The notes: generated by a model not told the origin, from the letters alone. Shown: positions 50,223 through 60,843, numbered from the stretch's first letter. The stretch: DNA of 64,000 bases from an uncultured Bacteroides sp. (GCA_947074345.1 CAMTPH010000002.1:1-64000), one strand, 5' to 3'. Program-made: numbers and translations.

Positions 50223-51506
50223 CTATTGCACTAACTTACCGTTGATAAAGTTGACAATATCCATTATTACATATTGAGCAACAGGAGCATAGTTATTATA
50301 TTCCAATGGAGTCGATTTACCTGAACCCTCTTGCATCATATGGTTTAGTTTTGGATATGATTTAAATTGAGCATTTTTATTTTGTCTCAATCCCATGCGC
50401 CAATTACCAAAATCTTGCATAGTTACCTGATAATCTCTCTCGCCTTGCAATATCAATATAGGTAGTTTTAGCTTCTTAGCTGTCTCGACAGAATTGTAAG
50501 CTGATTGAAAGTCACGATAACTTTGTGGTAAACTACTCATTATTTTATCTGCTTCAGCTTTCGCATCTACTTGTTTTCCATTCAACGAGGCCAAATAAGT
50601 TATTTGATCAATAAGCGTTTCTTGGAAATCGCGTGTCAAACCAGCCAAAGAGATTATCCCTGCAAGTTTGTCCGCATCACCTGCTTTCTCCGCTATACGA
50701 GGAACAAGAGTTCCACCTAAACTATGACCTAACACATATACGCGATTGCCATCAATACCCGGCAATGTTTTAGCCAATTCGGTAGCAGCAATAGCATCAT
50801 CAACAACCTCATCATCGTATGTAAACGACTCTACGCTAGTCATTGCCTCACCCTTATATACATAAGTTCTCTTATCATAACGTATCACAGCTATGCCTTG
50901 TTCCGCCAATCCCCATGCTAATTCACGAAAAGGTTTAAGAGGACCGATTGTCTCATCTCGATCGTGTGGGCCGGAACCATGCACCAATATAACCACCGGT
51001 ACATTTCCAACAACATCTTTAGGCATAGACAAAGTACCGGGAAGCTGAAACTTCCCGGAATTAATTACGATATCTTTTTCTTCTACTTTCGTTTTATCAA
51101 GCTCTTTGCCCTGAAAAGAAACTTGTGGAGCAGGTGCAGGTTTAAAATGTATGCCCGAACACAAACCATCTTCATTAATCACAACTACTAATTGAAGCGT
51201 GTAGTTTGCAAACTTCAAATCAACATAATAAATTGGAGAACCACCTATATCACCGGTCTTCCATTCTCCTTGCGATTCAAACTTACCCACTTGAGCCTCC
51301 AATTGTCTCCACATGATACTAAATGCTTGTGCAGTAACATGGCTTTGCACATCAGAATTACACTCTTTCCAAGCGTTTTCACCTTCACCAGCTTTAATCC
51401 ATTCTAGCATTTGTTGCGCTTTCTTTAGTCCATCGGCATTAACTTGAGCCACAAGCATACTAGAAAATAAACTAGCTATAAAAAGCATCAATACACATCT
51501 TTTCAT
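50223..51506 (-). CDS. Secreted alpha/beta hydrolase with N-terminal DUF3887-like domain
   Basis: VILVHGSGPHDRDETIGPLKPFRELAWGLA, VLGHSLGGTLVPRIA, LPILILQGERDYQVT. Confidence 0.9.
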   Translation of the reverse strand: MKRCVLMLFIASLFSSMLVAQVNADGLKKAQQMLEWIKAGEGENAWKECNSDVQSHVTAQAFSIMWRQLEAQVGKFESQGEWKTGDIGGSPIYYVDLKFANYTLQLVVVINEDGLCSGIHFKPAPAPQVSFQGKELDKTKVEEKDIVINSGKFQLPGTLSMPKDVVGNVPVVILVHGSGPHDRDETIGPLKPFRELAWGLAEQGIAVIRYDKRTYVYKGEAMTSVESFTYDDEVVDDAIAATELAKTLPGIDGNRVYVLGHSLGGTLVPRIAEKAGDADKLAGIISLAGLTRDFQETLIDQITYLASLNGKQVDAKAEADKIMSSLPQSYRDFQSAYNSVETAKKLKLPILILQGERDYQVTMQDFGNWRMGLRQNKNAQFKSYPKLNHMMQEGSGKSTPLEYNNYAPVAQYVIMDIVNFINGKLVQ

Positions 51507-51517
51507 AATACAATATA

Positions 51518-52474
51518 TTAATGATTCAAAGTACCCGTATTCAAAACCGGTTGAGCAGCCTCATCAGCACACAATACAACTAAAAGGTTGCTTACCATAG
51601 CAGCTTTCTTATCTTCATCCAATTCAACAATCTCTTCATCAGAAAGTTTCTTTAATGCCATCTTTACCATACTCACAGCACCTTCTACTATCTTTTCGCG
51701 TGCAGTAATAATAGCAGATGCTTGTTGACGACGCAACATAACCGCAGCAATCTCTGGAGCATAAGCCAGATAGTTGATACGAGCTTCAATTACTTCCATA
51801 CCAGCCATTGCCAAACGTTCATTTAGTTTTTGCACTAAAAGTTCATTTACCTCTTCACCATCAGAGCGAAGTGTAATTTCGCGTGTATTCACATCACTAT
51901 CATCATAAGCAAACATACCGGCTACTTGTCTAAGAGCAGCATCACTTTGAATTTTTACAAAGTTTTCGAAAGCACCCATTCTACCGGCAACAGTAACAAC
52001 AGCAGCTTGTCCTTGTGTTCCCATAGCCATCGTTTGCGAATCAATTTCGAACAAAGCCTTATAGGTATCTTTTAGTTTCCATACCAAAACAAGACCAATT
52101 AATATAGGATTACCAATTTTATCATTTACTTTAATTGGTTCAACATCGAGGTTACGCGCACGAAGCGATACTTTCTTTGCTGCAAGAAACGGATTTACCC
52201 AGAAGTAACCTGTTTGAGTAAATGTACCCACATATTTACCGAAAAACACCATGGCACGTGCTTCATTAGGCTCTAACATAATAAAACCACAAAATCCGAT
52301 GAATGCACACACAAGAGCAACAACGGCTAAGACTTTAACAAAAACATCAAAGCCAGAAGATCCAATAGTAAAGAAGAATGAAGTAACAGATGCTGCGATA
52401 ACTATTAAAATTACAAATAGCATTACAAATCCACTTACTTTAAAACCGTTAAATTCAATTTCTTTCATATTCAT
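51518..52474 (-). CDS. SPFH domain/band 7 family protein
   Basis: LEPNEARAMVFFGKYVGTFTQTGYFWVNPF, VSLRARNLDVEPIKVNDKIGNPI, RRQQASAIITAREKIVEGAVSMV. Confidence 0.92.
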   Translation of the reverse strand: MNMKEIEFNGFKVSGFVMLFVILIVIAASVTSFFFTIGSSGFDVFVKVLAVVALVCAFIGFCGFIMLEPNEARAMVFFGKYVGTFTQTGYFWVNPFLAAKKVSLRARNLDVEPIKVNDKIGNPILIGLVLVWKLKDTYKALFEIDSQTMAMGTQGQAAVVTVAGRMGAFENFVKIQSDAALRQVAGMFAYDDSDVNTREITLRSDGEEVNELLVQKLNERLAMAGMEVIEARINYLAYAPEIAAVMLRRQQASAIITAREKIVEGAVSMVKMALKKLSDEEIVELDEDKKAAMVSNLLVVLCADEAAQPVLNTGTLNH

Positions 52475-52671
52475 ATAATTTAATTTAATGATATCATTTT
52501 GATATCACAAATATATCAACCTCTATAATAACAACAAAATAAAAAGAGATAAAACAGAAACAAACTTATGTTAATAAACGTTATGTATTAAGTACATACA
52601 ATAACTATGTAAAACCTTAATGTAAATAATATCTAATAAAACAAACTAATTTTATAATAAATCTCTATCTA

Positions 52672-54936
52672 ATGATGAAATTAAAAAACTTCAAACCGCA
52701 TTTAGTAGTAGCCATTGCTACAGGATTATTCCTTTTTAATAGTTGTACGGAAAACCTGAAAGACGATTTTGACTTAGACAAAGCCAAAGAAGTATTTGAT
52801 GAAACCTTCCCTATTAAAAACGTGGACCCAAATCATGATTGGAAAACTACTCAGAAAAAAACAATCAATGTTAGATCTTATGGTGATGTAGGAGAAACTT
52901 ATCGAATCACCGTATTCGACAGTAATCCTTTAGATACTAAAGCCAGTGCAAACATGCTTATACATGGATATGTAAGCAACAGTTTAGTGTTAAACACACC
53001 TTTCGACTGTCCTACCATTCAAAAGAGTGTCTTTGTAATGCGTACTGACTCGAAGAATCGAAGCATTGTGAAACATGTACTTGTTGACGATAACATTACC
53101 AATGTAACTTTTGGTGCTCCACAAGTAGCAAGTCGTGCAAATACAAGGACCGATGATGTAGTTATAGAAACTCAAGAAGCGCCTTTCAGTCTAGATGAGC
53201 TAAATACCGCTATGGCCAATGCCATTGAACTGACTGAAGGCGTGATACTCGAACCAAGTAGCGTGTACAAGATATCTGCCGGAACAACTTTCACCTCGTA
53301 TATACAAAGTTGGAAAGTGGGATCAAATAGAACTAAAATATTAGTTTACGGTAAATGGGAATATCCTACAAAGCAGAGTTCAGGCAATTCTGGTTACTTA
53401 GGAATTGAAGCTGGAGTAGACATCTGCATTATGCCTGGTGGCGAATTGGCAGTACCAACTGATAGCGAGATGAAATTCAATAACTCATCACGTTTAGTTA
53501 ACTATCCTAATGGTAAGATAAGCGGTGATTGCATATACTTAGCAAACGGTTCTAGCAATATAATGAACTATAATGTAGGAGATATCACGCTTAAACAATT
53601 GCATATAGATACTAATGGTTATCTATACAATTGTAGTACGATGAATGTAGAGTATCTAAATTTCCAGAACAATGCCATTTTAACCAATCAAGGCAAATTG
53701 ATAATAGATCATTCGAGCGAACATTGTGTGGTGCGCAACAACTGTTACTTTATAGCCGATGTATTTAGCGGACATTTAGTGTTAGGCAAAAATAGTGCTG
53801 CCGAGTTCAATAAATACAATCAACGTTTATCTGGTGGCGATTGGGGCAGAACATTGACCATGAGTAGCAACTCAATGCTGACTGTAAAAGAGGATGCTAT
53901 GTGGTCGGGAGCTACATTTACCGGCCCATCAAACGGATATGCTTTAATAAAAACAGGAAAAGTATTGGGCGCAAATAGCTTTAGCCATTCGGGCAATATC
54001 TATTATGAAGTAGAAGAGTTCGGTTTCGACCTCAACGATCCTTATAATGATGCAAGATACATTGCAGGTATCGAGTTCAGTAAATGGGGAGAAGCTCCAT
54101 TGGCTATTCCAGCAGGTGACTGTACAGGAGAAGGTAATACACCTGGTGACGGAGGAGATGAAATTGAATATAAGCCAATGACTTATACCTATGCATTCGA
54201 AGATAACTACCCCAATATGGGCGACTATGATATGAATGACTTAGTTATCGATGTTGCTATTGATTATGAATTAAATCCGACTACCAATAAGCCAAAGAGA
54301 ACATTATTGAATGTAACAATCAAAGCAGTTGGTGCAACAAAACAGTTGGGAGCTGGTCTCAGAATTATTCGAAAAAACCTAAATCATCCTTATGCTGAAT
54401 ATGGAATAATGTCTTTAAATGGTTTAACCATAAACGATTTGTTCATTGCTCCTTCTTACTTTAATTCGTTTGAAAGCATGAGCACATATCCAACATTTGG
54501 ATTATTCGGCAATGCCCATTATCTATTGGGACAAGATACAAGTAAAATGCTGAATACCGGTTTGGTAAAAGTAGATGATAAAGAAGTTACGAAACTCACA
54601 GTCTATATATGGCACGAAAATCGAGATGATGTAGAACTATTTACGAAAGACGATCTAGATGTTTTCATTGGATACAAAGGTACAGGTACGAAGAGAACAG
54701 AAGTTCATCTATATGAATTTAGCCAATATGGTTCTACGCCAAATGGAGAAACACATGATAACATAGCTGCCGCAGCAGGCAACAAAACTTGGGCACTATG
54801 TATACCAAACTTCAGATACCCTAGAGAGTATGTAAGCATCAAAGATGCATATCCTATGTTCGAAGGTTGGGCGCAAGACCGCAATACCAATCAAGATTGG
54901 TACCTACATCCTATCGAAAGTAAGGTGTATAATTAG
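52672..54936 (+). CDS. LruC domain-containing lipoprotein (DUF4842-like)
   Basis: Lipobox FLFNSCTENL; C-terminal TYAFEDNYPNMGDYDMNDLVIDVAIDYEL and HLYEFSQYGSTPNGE...IPNFRYPREYVSIKDAYPMFEGWAQD. Confidence 0.85.
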   Translation: MMKLKNFKPHLVVAIATGLFLFNSCTENLKDDFDLDKAKEVFDETFPIKNVDPNHDWKTTQKKTINVRSYGDVGETYRITVFDSNPLDTKASANMLIHGYVSNSLVLNTPFDCPTIQKSVFVMRTDSKNRSIVKHVLVDDNITNVTFGAPQVASRANTRTDDVVIETQEAPFSLDELNTAMANAIELTEGVILEPSSVYKISAGTTFTSYIQSWKVGSNRTKILVYGKWEYPTKQSSGNSGYLGIEAGVDICIMPGGELAVPTDSEMKFNNSSRLVNYPNGKISGDCIYLANGSSNIMNYNVGDITLKQLHIDTNGYLYNCSTMNVEYLNFQNNAILTNQGKLIIDHSSEHCVVRNNCYFIADVFSGHLVLGKNSAAEFNKYNQRLSGGDWGRTLTMSSNSMLTVKEDAMWSGATFTGPSNGYALIKTGKVLGANSFSHSGNIYYEVEEFGFDLNDPYNDARYIAGIEFSKWGEAPLAIPAGDCTGEGNTPGDGGDEIEYKPMTYTYAFEDNYPNMGDYDMNDLVIDVAIDYELNPTTNKPKRTLLNVTIKAVGATKQLGAGLRIIRKNLNHPYAEYGIMSLNGLTINDLFIAPSYFNSFESMSTYPTFGLFGNAHYLLGQDTSKMLNTGLVKVDDKEVTKLTVYIWHENRDDVELFTKDDLDVFIGYKGTGTKRTEVHLYEFSQYGSTPNGETHDNIAAAAGNKTWALCIPNFRYPREYVSIKDAYPMFEGWAQDRNTNQDWYLHPIESKVYN

Positions 54937-55014
54937 ATAAATAAGATAAAGCAATTAGATTAAATACGTAGATTATCATAAGCAATCTAATAGACATATA
55001 CACTTAACCAACAA

Positions 55015-55097
55015 AACACCCGGATGTTTTACACAACAACATCCGGGTGTTTTACATAACAACATCCCCATGTTTTAATAGACAACATGGGGATGTT
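55015..55097. repeat. Four-unit palindromic array, 23-bp period (related to 23554-23636)
   Basis: AACACCCGGATGTT (55015), AACATCCGGGTGTT (55038), AACATCCCCATGTT (55061), AACATGGGGATGTT (55084). Confidence 0.93.
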
Positions 55098-55212
55098 TTA
55101 CTGATTAACTTACTTACAACAATCAAATAACTAACTATTTCGACAACACTATTGCACTATCAATGAGCAATATAGATAGAACAATAGCATACCAAAACAT
55201 TGCTATCCTGAA

Positions 55213-56499
55213 TTATACTTTATCTAATGCCTGGGTCAAGTCTTCCAAAATATCATCGATATGCTCTGTACCGATAGATAAACGCACAGTACCCGGATAG
55301 ATTTCTTGCTCTTCTAGCTCCGTTGTATTCAACTGCGAGTGGGTTGTAGTGGCAGGATGAATCACCAGCGATTTAACATCGGCTACATTGGCCAAAAGCG
55401 AGAATATCTCTAAGCTATCAATAAAACGATGTGCCTCTTCTTGTCCACCATCTATCTCTATAGTGAAGATAGAGCCGGCACCATTGGGGAAATATTTATT
55501 GTAACGTACATTATCTGGATGAGAAGACAACGAAGGGTGATTTACCTTTTTCACTTTCGGATGCTTTTCTAAAAACGCTACCACTTTCAAGGCATTCTCT
55601 ACATGGCGTTCAACACGTAGCGACAAAGTTTCTAGACCTTGCAACAAGATGAAAGCATTGAAAGGACTGATAGCAGCACCTGTATCGCGCAATATAACGG
55701 CACGGATACGTGTAACAAAAGCGGCTGGTCCGGCAGCATCAACGAAACGAGCGCCATGGTAACTTGGATCTGGCTCTGACAATTGAGGGAATTTACCCGA
55801 AGCTACCCAATCGAATTTACCAGAGTCAACAATCACACCACCAAGCGATGTGCCATGTCCGCCAATAAACTTAGTAGCCGAGTGTACTACGATATCAGCG
55901 CCATGCTCAATAGGGCGAATCAAATAAGGAGTACCAAACGTATTGTCGATAATCAAAGGTATATTGTGGCTATGAGCAATCTCGGCTACTGCCGCGATGT
56001 CGATAATATTTGAGTGAGGATTGCCAAGTGTTTCAATAAACACAGCCTTTGTGTTGGGTTGTATAGCATTCTCGAAATTCTCTAAGTTAGTAGGATCAAC
56101 AAACGTAGTTGTTACCCCACGAGTAGGGAATGTATGAGCCAACAGGTTGTAAGAGCCGCCATAGATAGTCTTTGCAGAAACAATATGATCTCCGGCACGG
56201 GTAATGTTTTCGAAAGCATATGTTACAGCCGCTGCTCCAGATGCAACTGCCAATGCAGCTACTCCACCTTCGAGAGCAGCCACACGTTTCTCGAATACAC
56301 TTTGAGTTTCGTTAGTCAAACGACCATAGATATTGCCTGAATCGCGCAAAGCAAAACGATCGGCTGCATGAGCAGAGTTGTTAAATACGTAAGATGTAGT
56401 TTGATAGATAGGCACTGCACGTGCACCTGTCACTGCATCAGGTTGTTCTTGTCCCACATGTAATTGTAGAGTCTCAAAACGTAAATTCTTTGTTGCCAT
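55213..56499 (-). CDS. metY: O-acetylhomoserine aminocarboxypropyltransferase / sulfhydrylase
   Basis: [77 protein letters not shown]. Confidence 0.94.
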   Translation of the reverse strand: MATKNLRFETLQLHVGQEQPDAVTGARAVPIYQTTSYVFNNSAHAADRFALRDSGNIYGRLTNETQSVFEKRVAALEGGVAALAVASGAAAVTYAFENITRAGDHIVSAKTIYGGSYNLLAHTFPTRGVTTTFVDPTNLENFENAIQPNTKAVFIETLGNPHSNIIDIAAVAEIAHSHNIPLIIDNTFGTPYLIRPIEHGADIVVHSATKFIGGHGTSLGGVIVDSGKFDWVASGKFPQLSEPDPSYHGARFVDAAGPAAFVTRIRAVILRDTGAAISPFNAFILLQGLETLSLRVERHVENALKVVAFLEKHPKVKKVNHPSLSSHPDNVRYNKYFPNGAGSIFTIEIDGGQEEAHRFIDSLEIFSLLANVADVKSLVIHPATTTHSQLNTTELEEQEIYPGTVRLSIGTEHIDDILEDLTQALDKV

Positions 56500-56676
56500 A
56501 ACTGTATATCTTTTATGTTATTATTTTATCTATTATTTTCTTGCAAAGTTATAGTATACAGATATATCAAACAATATATTCGATAAATAAGGAAAATAAC
56601 ACTATATTTGTGTACAATATCAGAAAAATAAATCTATTAAGACTCTAAAAAGAGCCTTTTAAAAGAATTTCATTCT

Positions 56677-57150
56677 ATGGCAGCTTCAGCAGACAAATTA
56701 GACAAAGTAGATTTGCAAATATTGCGCACGTTGCAAGACAATGCACGTCTCACAACCAAAGAACTTGCTTCGCGAGTTAGTCTATCATCAACACCCGTTT
56801 TCGAACGCCTCAAACGCTTAGAAAACAATGGTTACATCAAGAAATATATTGCAGTACTCGATGCCGAAAAGCTAAATCAAGGCTTTGTAGTATTTTGCAA
56901 TGTAAAGCTCACAAGGCTAAACAGAGACATTGCCGCCGATTTCGTGAAGATTATCCAAGACATTCCCCAAGTTACCGAGTGCTATAATATATCGGGCAAT
57001 TTTGATTATCTGCTCAAGATACACGCACCCAACATGAAGTATTATCAAGAGTTCATATTGAATGTGCTTGGCACAATTGATAGCCTCGGCTCGATAGAGA
57101 GTACCTTCGTTATGGACGAAGTAAAACACGCCTATGGCATACATATATAA
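56677..57150 (+). CDS. Lrp/AsnC family transcriptional regulator
   Basis: LDKVDLQILRTLQDNARLTTKELASRVSLSSTPVFERLKRLENNGYIKKY. Confidence 0.96.
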   Translation: MAASADKLDKVDLQILRTLQDNARLTTKELASRVSLSSTPVFERLKRLENNGYIKKYIAVLDAEKLNQGFVVFCNVKLTRLNRDIAADFVKIIQDIPQVTECYNISGNFDYLLKIHAPNMKYYQEFILNVLGTIDSLGSIESTFVMDEVKHAYGIHI

Positions 57151-57263
57151 AAGATAATTAAAAGTAGAGTCAACTCCGTTTATATTATCAAATAAGTAGA
57201 GTAAAGGTAGATAATGAGGCCGTCTTTTTAGTACTTTTGCAGCAAGTAAAAAGATATGTATAT

Positions 57264-58049
57264 ATGACGAAAGCACTTTTTTTTGATATTGACGGAACTC
57301 TTGTTAGTTTCGGCACTCACTCTATTCCCGAATCAACTATCGAAGCCTTGAAAGCGGCTAAGAACAATGGACATAAGATATTTATATCAACCGGTCGCCC
57401 TAAAGCTATCATCAATAATCTAAGCCAGATACAATCACTCGGCATTATCGATGGTTATATTACGATGAACGGTGCCTATTGTTTTGTTGGCGATAAGGTA
57501 ATTTATAAGAGTGCTATACCACATAATGAAGTGATGGAGTTAGGACATTTTTGCGAAAAGCATAACTATGCCTGCATCTTTGTTGCCGAACATACTATTT
57601 CTGTTTGTCAACCAAACCATTTGGTAAAAGAGATTTTCTATGACTACCTACATGTTGACGAAATCCCTACTAAGACATTGGCAGATGCTACCAACTCTGA
57701 TATATTTCAGATTACTCCTTTCATTACAGCTGAACAAGAAACAGAGATTCATCACGCCATTCCTAACTGTGAGATAGGTAGATGGTTTCCTGCATTTGCC
57801 GATATTACAGCTATTGGCAATACCAAACAAAAAGGTATCGACGAAATCATTAACTACTTCGGTATTAAATTAGAAGATACAATGTCTTTTGGCGATGGAG
57901 GCAATGATATCAGTATGCTTCGCCATGCAGCTATTGGTGTTGCTATGGGCAACGCTAATGATGATGTAAAAGCAGTAGCCGACTATATCACCACTTCGGT
58001 AGACGAAGATGGAATTAAAAACGCATTAACTCATTTCGGAATCATTTAA
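57264..58049 (+). CDS. Cof-type HAD-IIB family hydrolase
   Basis: KALFFDIDGTLVSF, ISTGRPKAI, KGIDEIINYFGI, MSFGDGGNDISMLRHAAIGVAMGNA; start moved to 57264. Confidence 0.94.
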   Translation: MTKALFFDIDGTLVSFGTHSIPESTIEALKAAKNNGHKIFISTGRPKAIINNLSQIQSLGIIDGYITMNGAYCFVGDKVIYKSAIPHNEVMELGHFCEKHNYACIFVAEHTISVCQPNHLVKEIFYDYLHVDEIPTKTLADATNSDIFQITPFITAEQETEIHHAIPNCEIGRWFPAFADITAIGNTKQKGIDEIINYFGIKLEDTMSFGDGGNDISMLRHAAIGVAMGNANDDVKAVADYITTSVDEDGIKNALTHFGII

Positions 58050-58063
58050 AAAGGAACAACACA

Positions 58064-60067
58064 TTGAGCAAGCACACCATTGATACCAATAATAAAGAGT
58101 TTCAAGACGCATTGAATCTTATACAGTATACTCGCCAGTCAGTTTTCCTGACCGGCAAGGCTGGTACGGGTAAGTCAACCTTCTTGCGTTACGTGTGTGC
58201 CAATACCAAAAAGAAACATGTGGTATTAGCTCCTACCGGTATTGCTGCTATCAACGCAGGCGGTAGTACGATGCATAGTTTCTTTAAACTTCCTTTTTAT
58301 CCGTTATTGCCCGATGATCCTAACTTTAGCTTGCAAAAGAATAGGATTCATGAGTTTTTTAAATATTCTAAGGCGCACCGCAAGCTCATAGAACAAGTAG
58401 AACTTGTTATCATTGATGAGATATCGATGGTGCGTGCCGATATTATTGATGCGGTAGATAGAATACTACGTGTCTACTCTCGCAATCTACGCGAACCATT
58501 TGGCGGGAAGCAAATTCTATTGGTGGGCGATGTATTTCAATTGGAACCGGTTGTTAAGAGCGATGAACGCGAAATACTAAACCGCTTCTACCCTACTCCC
58601 TATTTCTTTGACGCACGTGTATTCAAAGAAATTGATTTGGTGTCGATAGAACTTCAAAAAGTGTATCGTCAAACCGATTCTGTTTTTATTAATGTGTTAG
58701 ACCACATCAGAAACAATACAGCCAATGCTGCCGACTTACAGTTGCTAAACACACGCTATGGCTGCCAAGTTGAAGAGGTAGAAAAGGATATGCATATCAC
58801 TCTTGCTACACGTAGAGATAATGTTGATTTCATTAATGATAAGAAGTTGGCCGATTTGCCGGGCGAACCAATCGTATTTAAAGGTACAATAGATGGCGAT
58901 TTCCCCGAAAACAGTTTGCCTACCTCCAAAGAATTGGTATTGAAAGTAGGCGCACAGATTATCTTTATCAAGAACGATTATGAAAAGCGATGGGTAAATG
59001 GAACCATTGGTACTATATCGGGCATAGATGAGGAGGGAACTATCTATGTGATAACCGACGATGGCAAAGAGTGTGATGTAAAACTTGACTCATGGCGCAA
59101 CATTCGCTATAAATATAATGAGGAGAAAAAGGAGATTGAAGAGGAAGTGCTAGGCACTTTTACTCAATATCCTATCCGATTGGCATGGGCTATCACTATA
59201 CACAAAAGCCAAGGACTGACTTTCAGTAAAGTGGTTATTGACTTTGGTGGTGGTGTATTTGCCGGTGGACAAGCATATGTGGCTTTAAGCCGTTGTACTT
59301 CATTGGATGGTATCCAGCTTAAAACACCTATCAATCGTTCTGACATCTTTGTTCGTCAAGAGATTGTTAACTTCTCTACGCGCTTTAACAATCGCCAAGC
59401 CATAGACAAAGCATTGAAGCAAGCACAAGCCGATGTGCAATATGTAGCTGCTGTTCGCGCATTCGATAAAGGCGATATGGAAGAGTGCTTAGAACAATTC
59501 TTCTTAGCTATCCACTCTCGCTATGATATCGAGAAACCAGTACCAAGACGCTTTATTCGCCGTAAACTACAGGTAGTAAATAAGCTGAAAGAAGAGAACA
59601 ACCTGCTGAAACAACAAATGAAGGAACAGCAAGAGTTATTAAAGAATTATGCCTACGAATATCTGGCAATGGGTAATGAGTGTATTACTCACGCACACGA
59701 TAGAAAGGCGGCTCTTGCCAACTACAATAAAGCGCTTCAACTTTATCCTGAATATGTAGATGGTTGGGTGAGAAAAGGTGTAACGCTAACCGAACTCAAT
59801 GAATACATTGAAGCGGAGGAGTGTTTCAACAAAGCATTACAAATAGCACCCGCTAGTTTTAAGGCTTACTACAATCGTGGCAAACTTCGTTTGCTTTCTG
59901 ATAACACAGAAGGGGCTGTAGTTGATTTGGACAAAGCAACTTCACTAAAACCAACTCATGCCACAGCGCACGAGCTATTTGGCAATGCTTTAGAGAAAGC
60001 AGGAAGCGAAGATTTAGCTCAACTCCAATGGCGGATAGCTAAAGAGCTACGCAAAAGGAAAAAGTAA
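58064..60067 (+). CDS. Pif1/RecD-like helicase with C-terminal TPR repeats (TTG start)
   Basis: LTGKAGTGKSTFLRYVC, VVLAPTGIAAINAGGSTMHSFF, IIDEISMVRADIIDAVD, AITIHKSQGLTF, YVALSRC; C-terminal ALANYNKALQLYPEYVDGWVRKGVTL and following TPRs. Confidence 0.92.
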   Translation: MSKHTIDTNNKEFQDALNLIQYTRQSVFLTGKAGTGKSTFLRYVCANTKKKHVVLAPTGIAAINAGGSTMHSFFKLPFYPLLPDDPNFSLQKNRIHEFFKYSKAHRKLIEQVELVIIDEISMVRADIIDAVDRILRVYSRNLREPFGGKQILLVGDVFQLEPVVKSDEREILNRFYPTPYFFDARVFKEIDLVSIELQKVYRQTDSVFINVLDHIRNNTANAADLQLLNTRYGCQVEEVEKDMHITLATRRDNVDFINDKKLADLPGEPIVFKGTIDGDFPENSLPTSKELVLKVGAQIIFIKNDYEKRWVNGTIGTISGIDEEGTIYVITDDGKECDVKLDSWRNIRYKYNEEKKEIEEEVLGTFTQYPIRLAWAITIHKSQGLTFSKVVIDFGGGVFAGGQAYVALSRCTSLDGIQLKTPINRSDIFVRQEIVNFSTRFNNRQAIDKALKQAQADVQYVAAVRAFDKGDMEECLEQFFLAIHSRYDIEKPVPRRFIRRKLQVVNKLKEENNLLKQQMKEQQELLKNYAYEYLAMGNECITHAHDRKAALANYNKALQLYPEYVDGWVRKGVTLTELNEYIEAEECFNKALQIAPASFKAYYNRGKLRLLSDNTEGAVVDLDKATSLKPTHATAHELFGNALEKAGSEDLAQLQWRIAKELRKRKK

Positions 60068-60228
60068 TTCTTAAATCGATTTACCCACTAATTTCCTCCA
60101 AATTAACTTTTTATTGAGTATATAGACTCTTTCTCTGAACAATTTGTTAATTTTGTTTCTTATTATAATATATTTATTTTCAATAATATAGTAACAATGA
60201 TAAGAAGCAAATCCTTAACAAACTGTAT

Positions 60229-60843
60229 ATGCTATTAAAATTATATGATAAGAATAATAATCCGCAAGACATACAAGAGGTTGTGGATATATTAAATGAT
60301 GGAGGATTGATAATCTATCCTACAGATACCATGTACGCAATAGGTTGTCATGGATTAAAAGAGAGAGCTATTGAGAAAATATGCCGTATAAAGAATATAG
60401 ATGCTCGCAAGAACAATCTTTCTATTATATGTTACGACCTTAGTAGTATCAGCGAGTATGCCAAAGTAGACAATACCGTTTTTAAATTAATGAAAAGAAA
60501 CCTTCCTGGTCCGTTTACATTTATCCTAAATGGAACAAACAGACTGCCTAAAATATTCAGAAATAGAAAAGAGGTAGGTATTCGTATGCCCGACAATAAC
60601 ATTATCCGCGAGATAGCGCATATGCTTGATGCACCTATAATGACTACCACCCTTCCTAACTACGAAGATGATGATCATGAATATACCACTAACCCCGAAC
60701 TGATTGAAGAGAAATATGGTTCGATGGTAGATTTAATAATCGATGGAGGAATTGGCGGAATAGAAGTATCGACAATTGTAGACTGCACTACAACGCCAAT
60801 TGAAATAACAAGACAAGGCAAAGGTATTCTTGAAGAAGGGTAA
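60229..60843 (+). CDS. Sua5/YciO/YrdC family protein
   Basis: VVDILNDGGLIIYPTDTMYAIGCHGLKERAIEKICRIKN, LPGPFTFILNGT, VGIRMPDN. Confidence 0.93.
   Translation: MLLKLYDKNNNPQDIQEVVDILNDGGLIIYPTDTMYAIGCHGLKERAIEKICRIKNIDARKNNLSIICYDLSSISEYAKVDNTVFKLMKRNLPGPFTFILNGTNRLPKIFRNRKEVGIRMPDNNIIREIAHMLDAPIMTTTLPNYEDDDHEYTTNPELIEEKYGSMVDLIIDGGIGGIEVSTIVDCTTTPIEITRQGKGILEEG

Noticed and set aside
56500-56676. SAM riboswitch upstream of metY
   Set aside because: No recognisable riboswitch structure; short AT-rich divergent promoter region with an Lrp-family gene instead.
57264-58049. Missing beta-phosphoglucomutase partner of GH65
   Set aside because: Motifs fit a Cof-type HAD-IIB phosphatase, not PgmB, and it is about 30 kb away.
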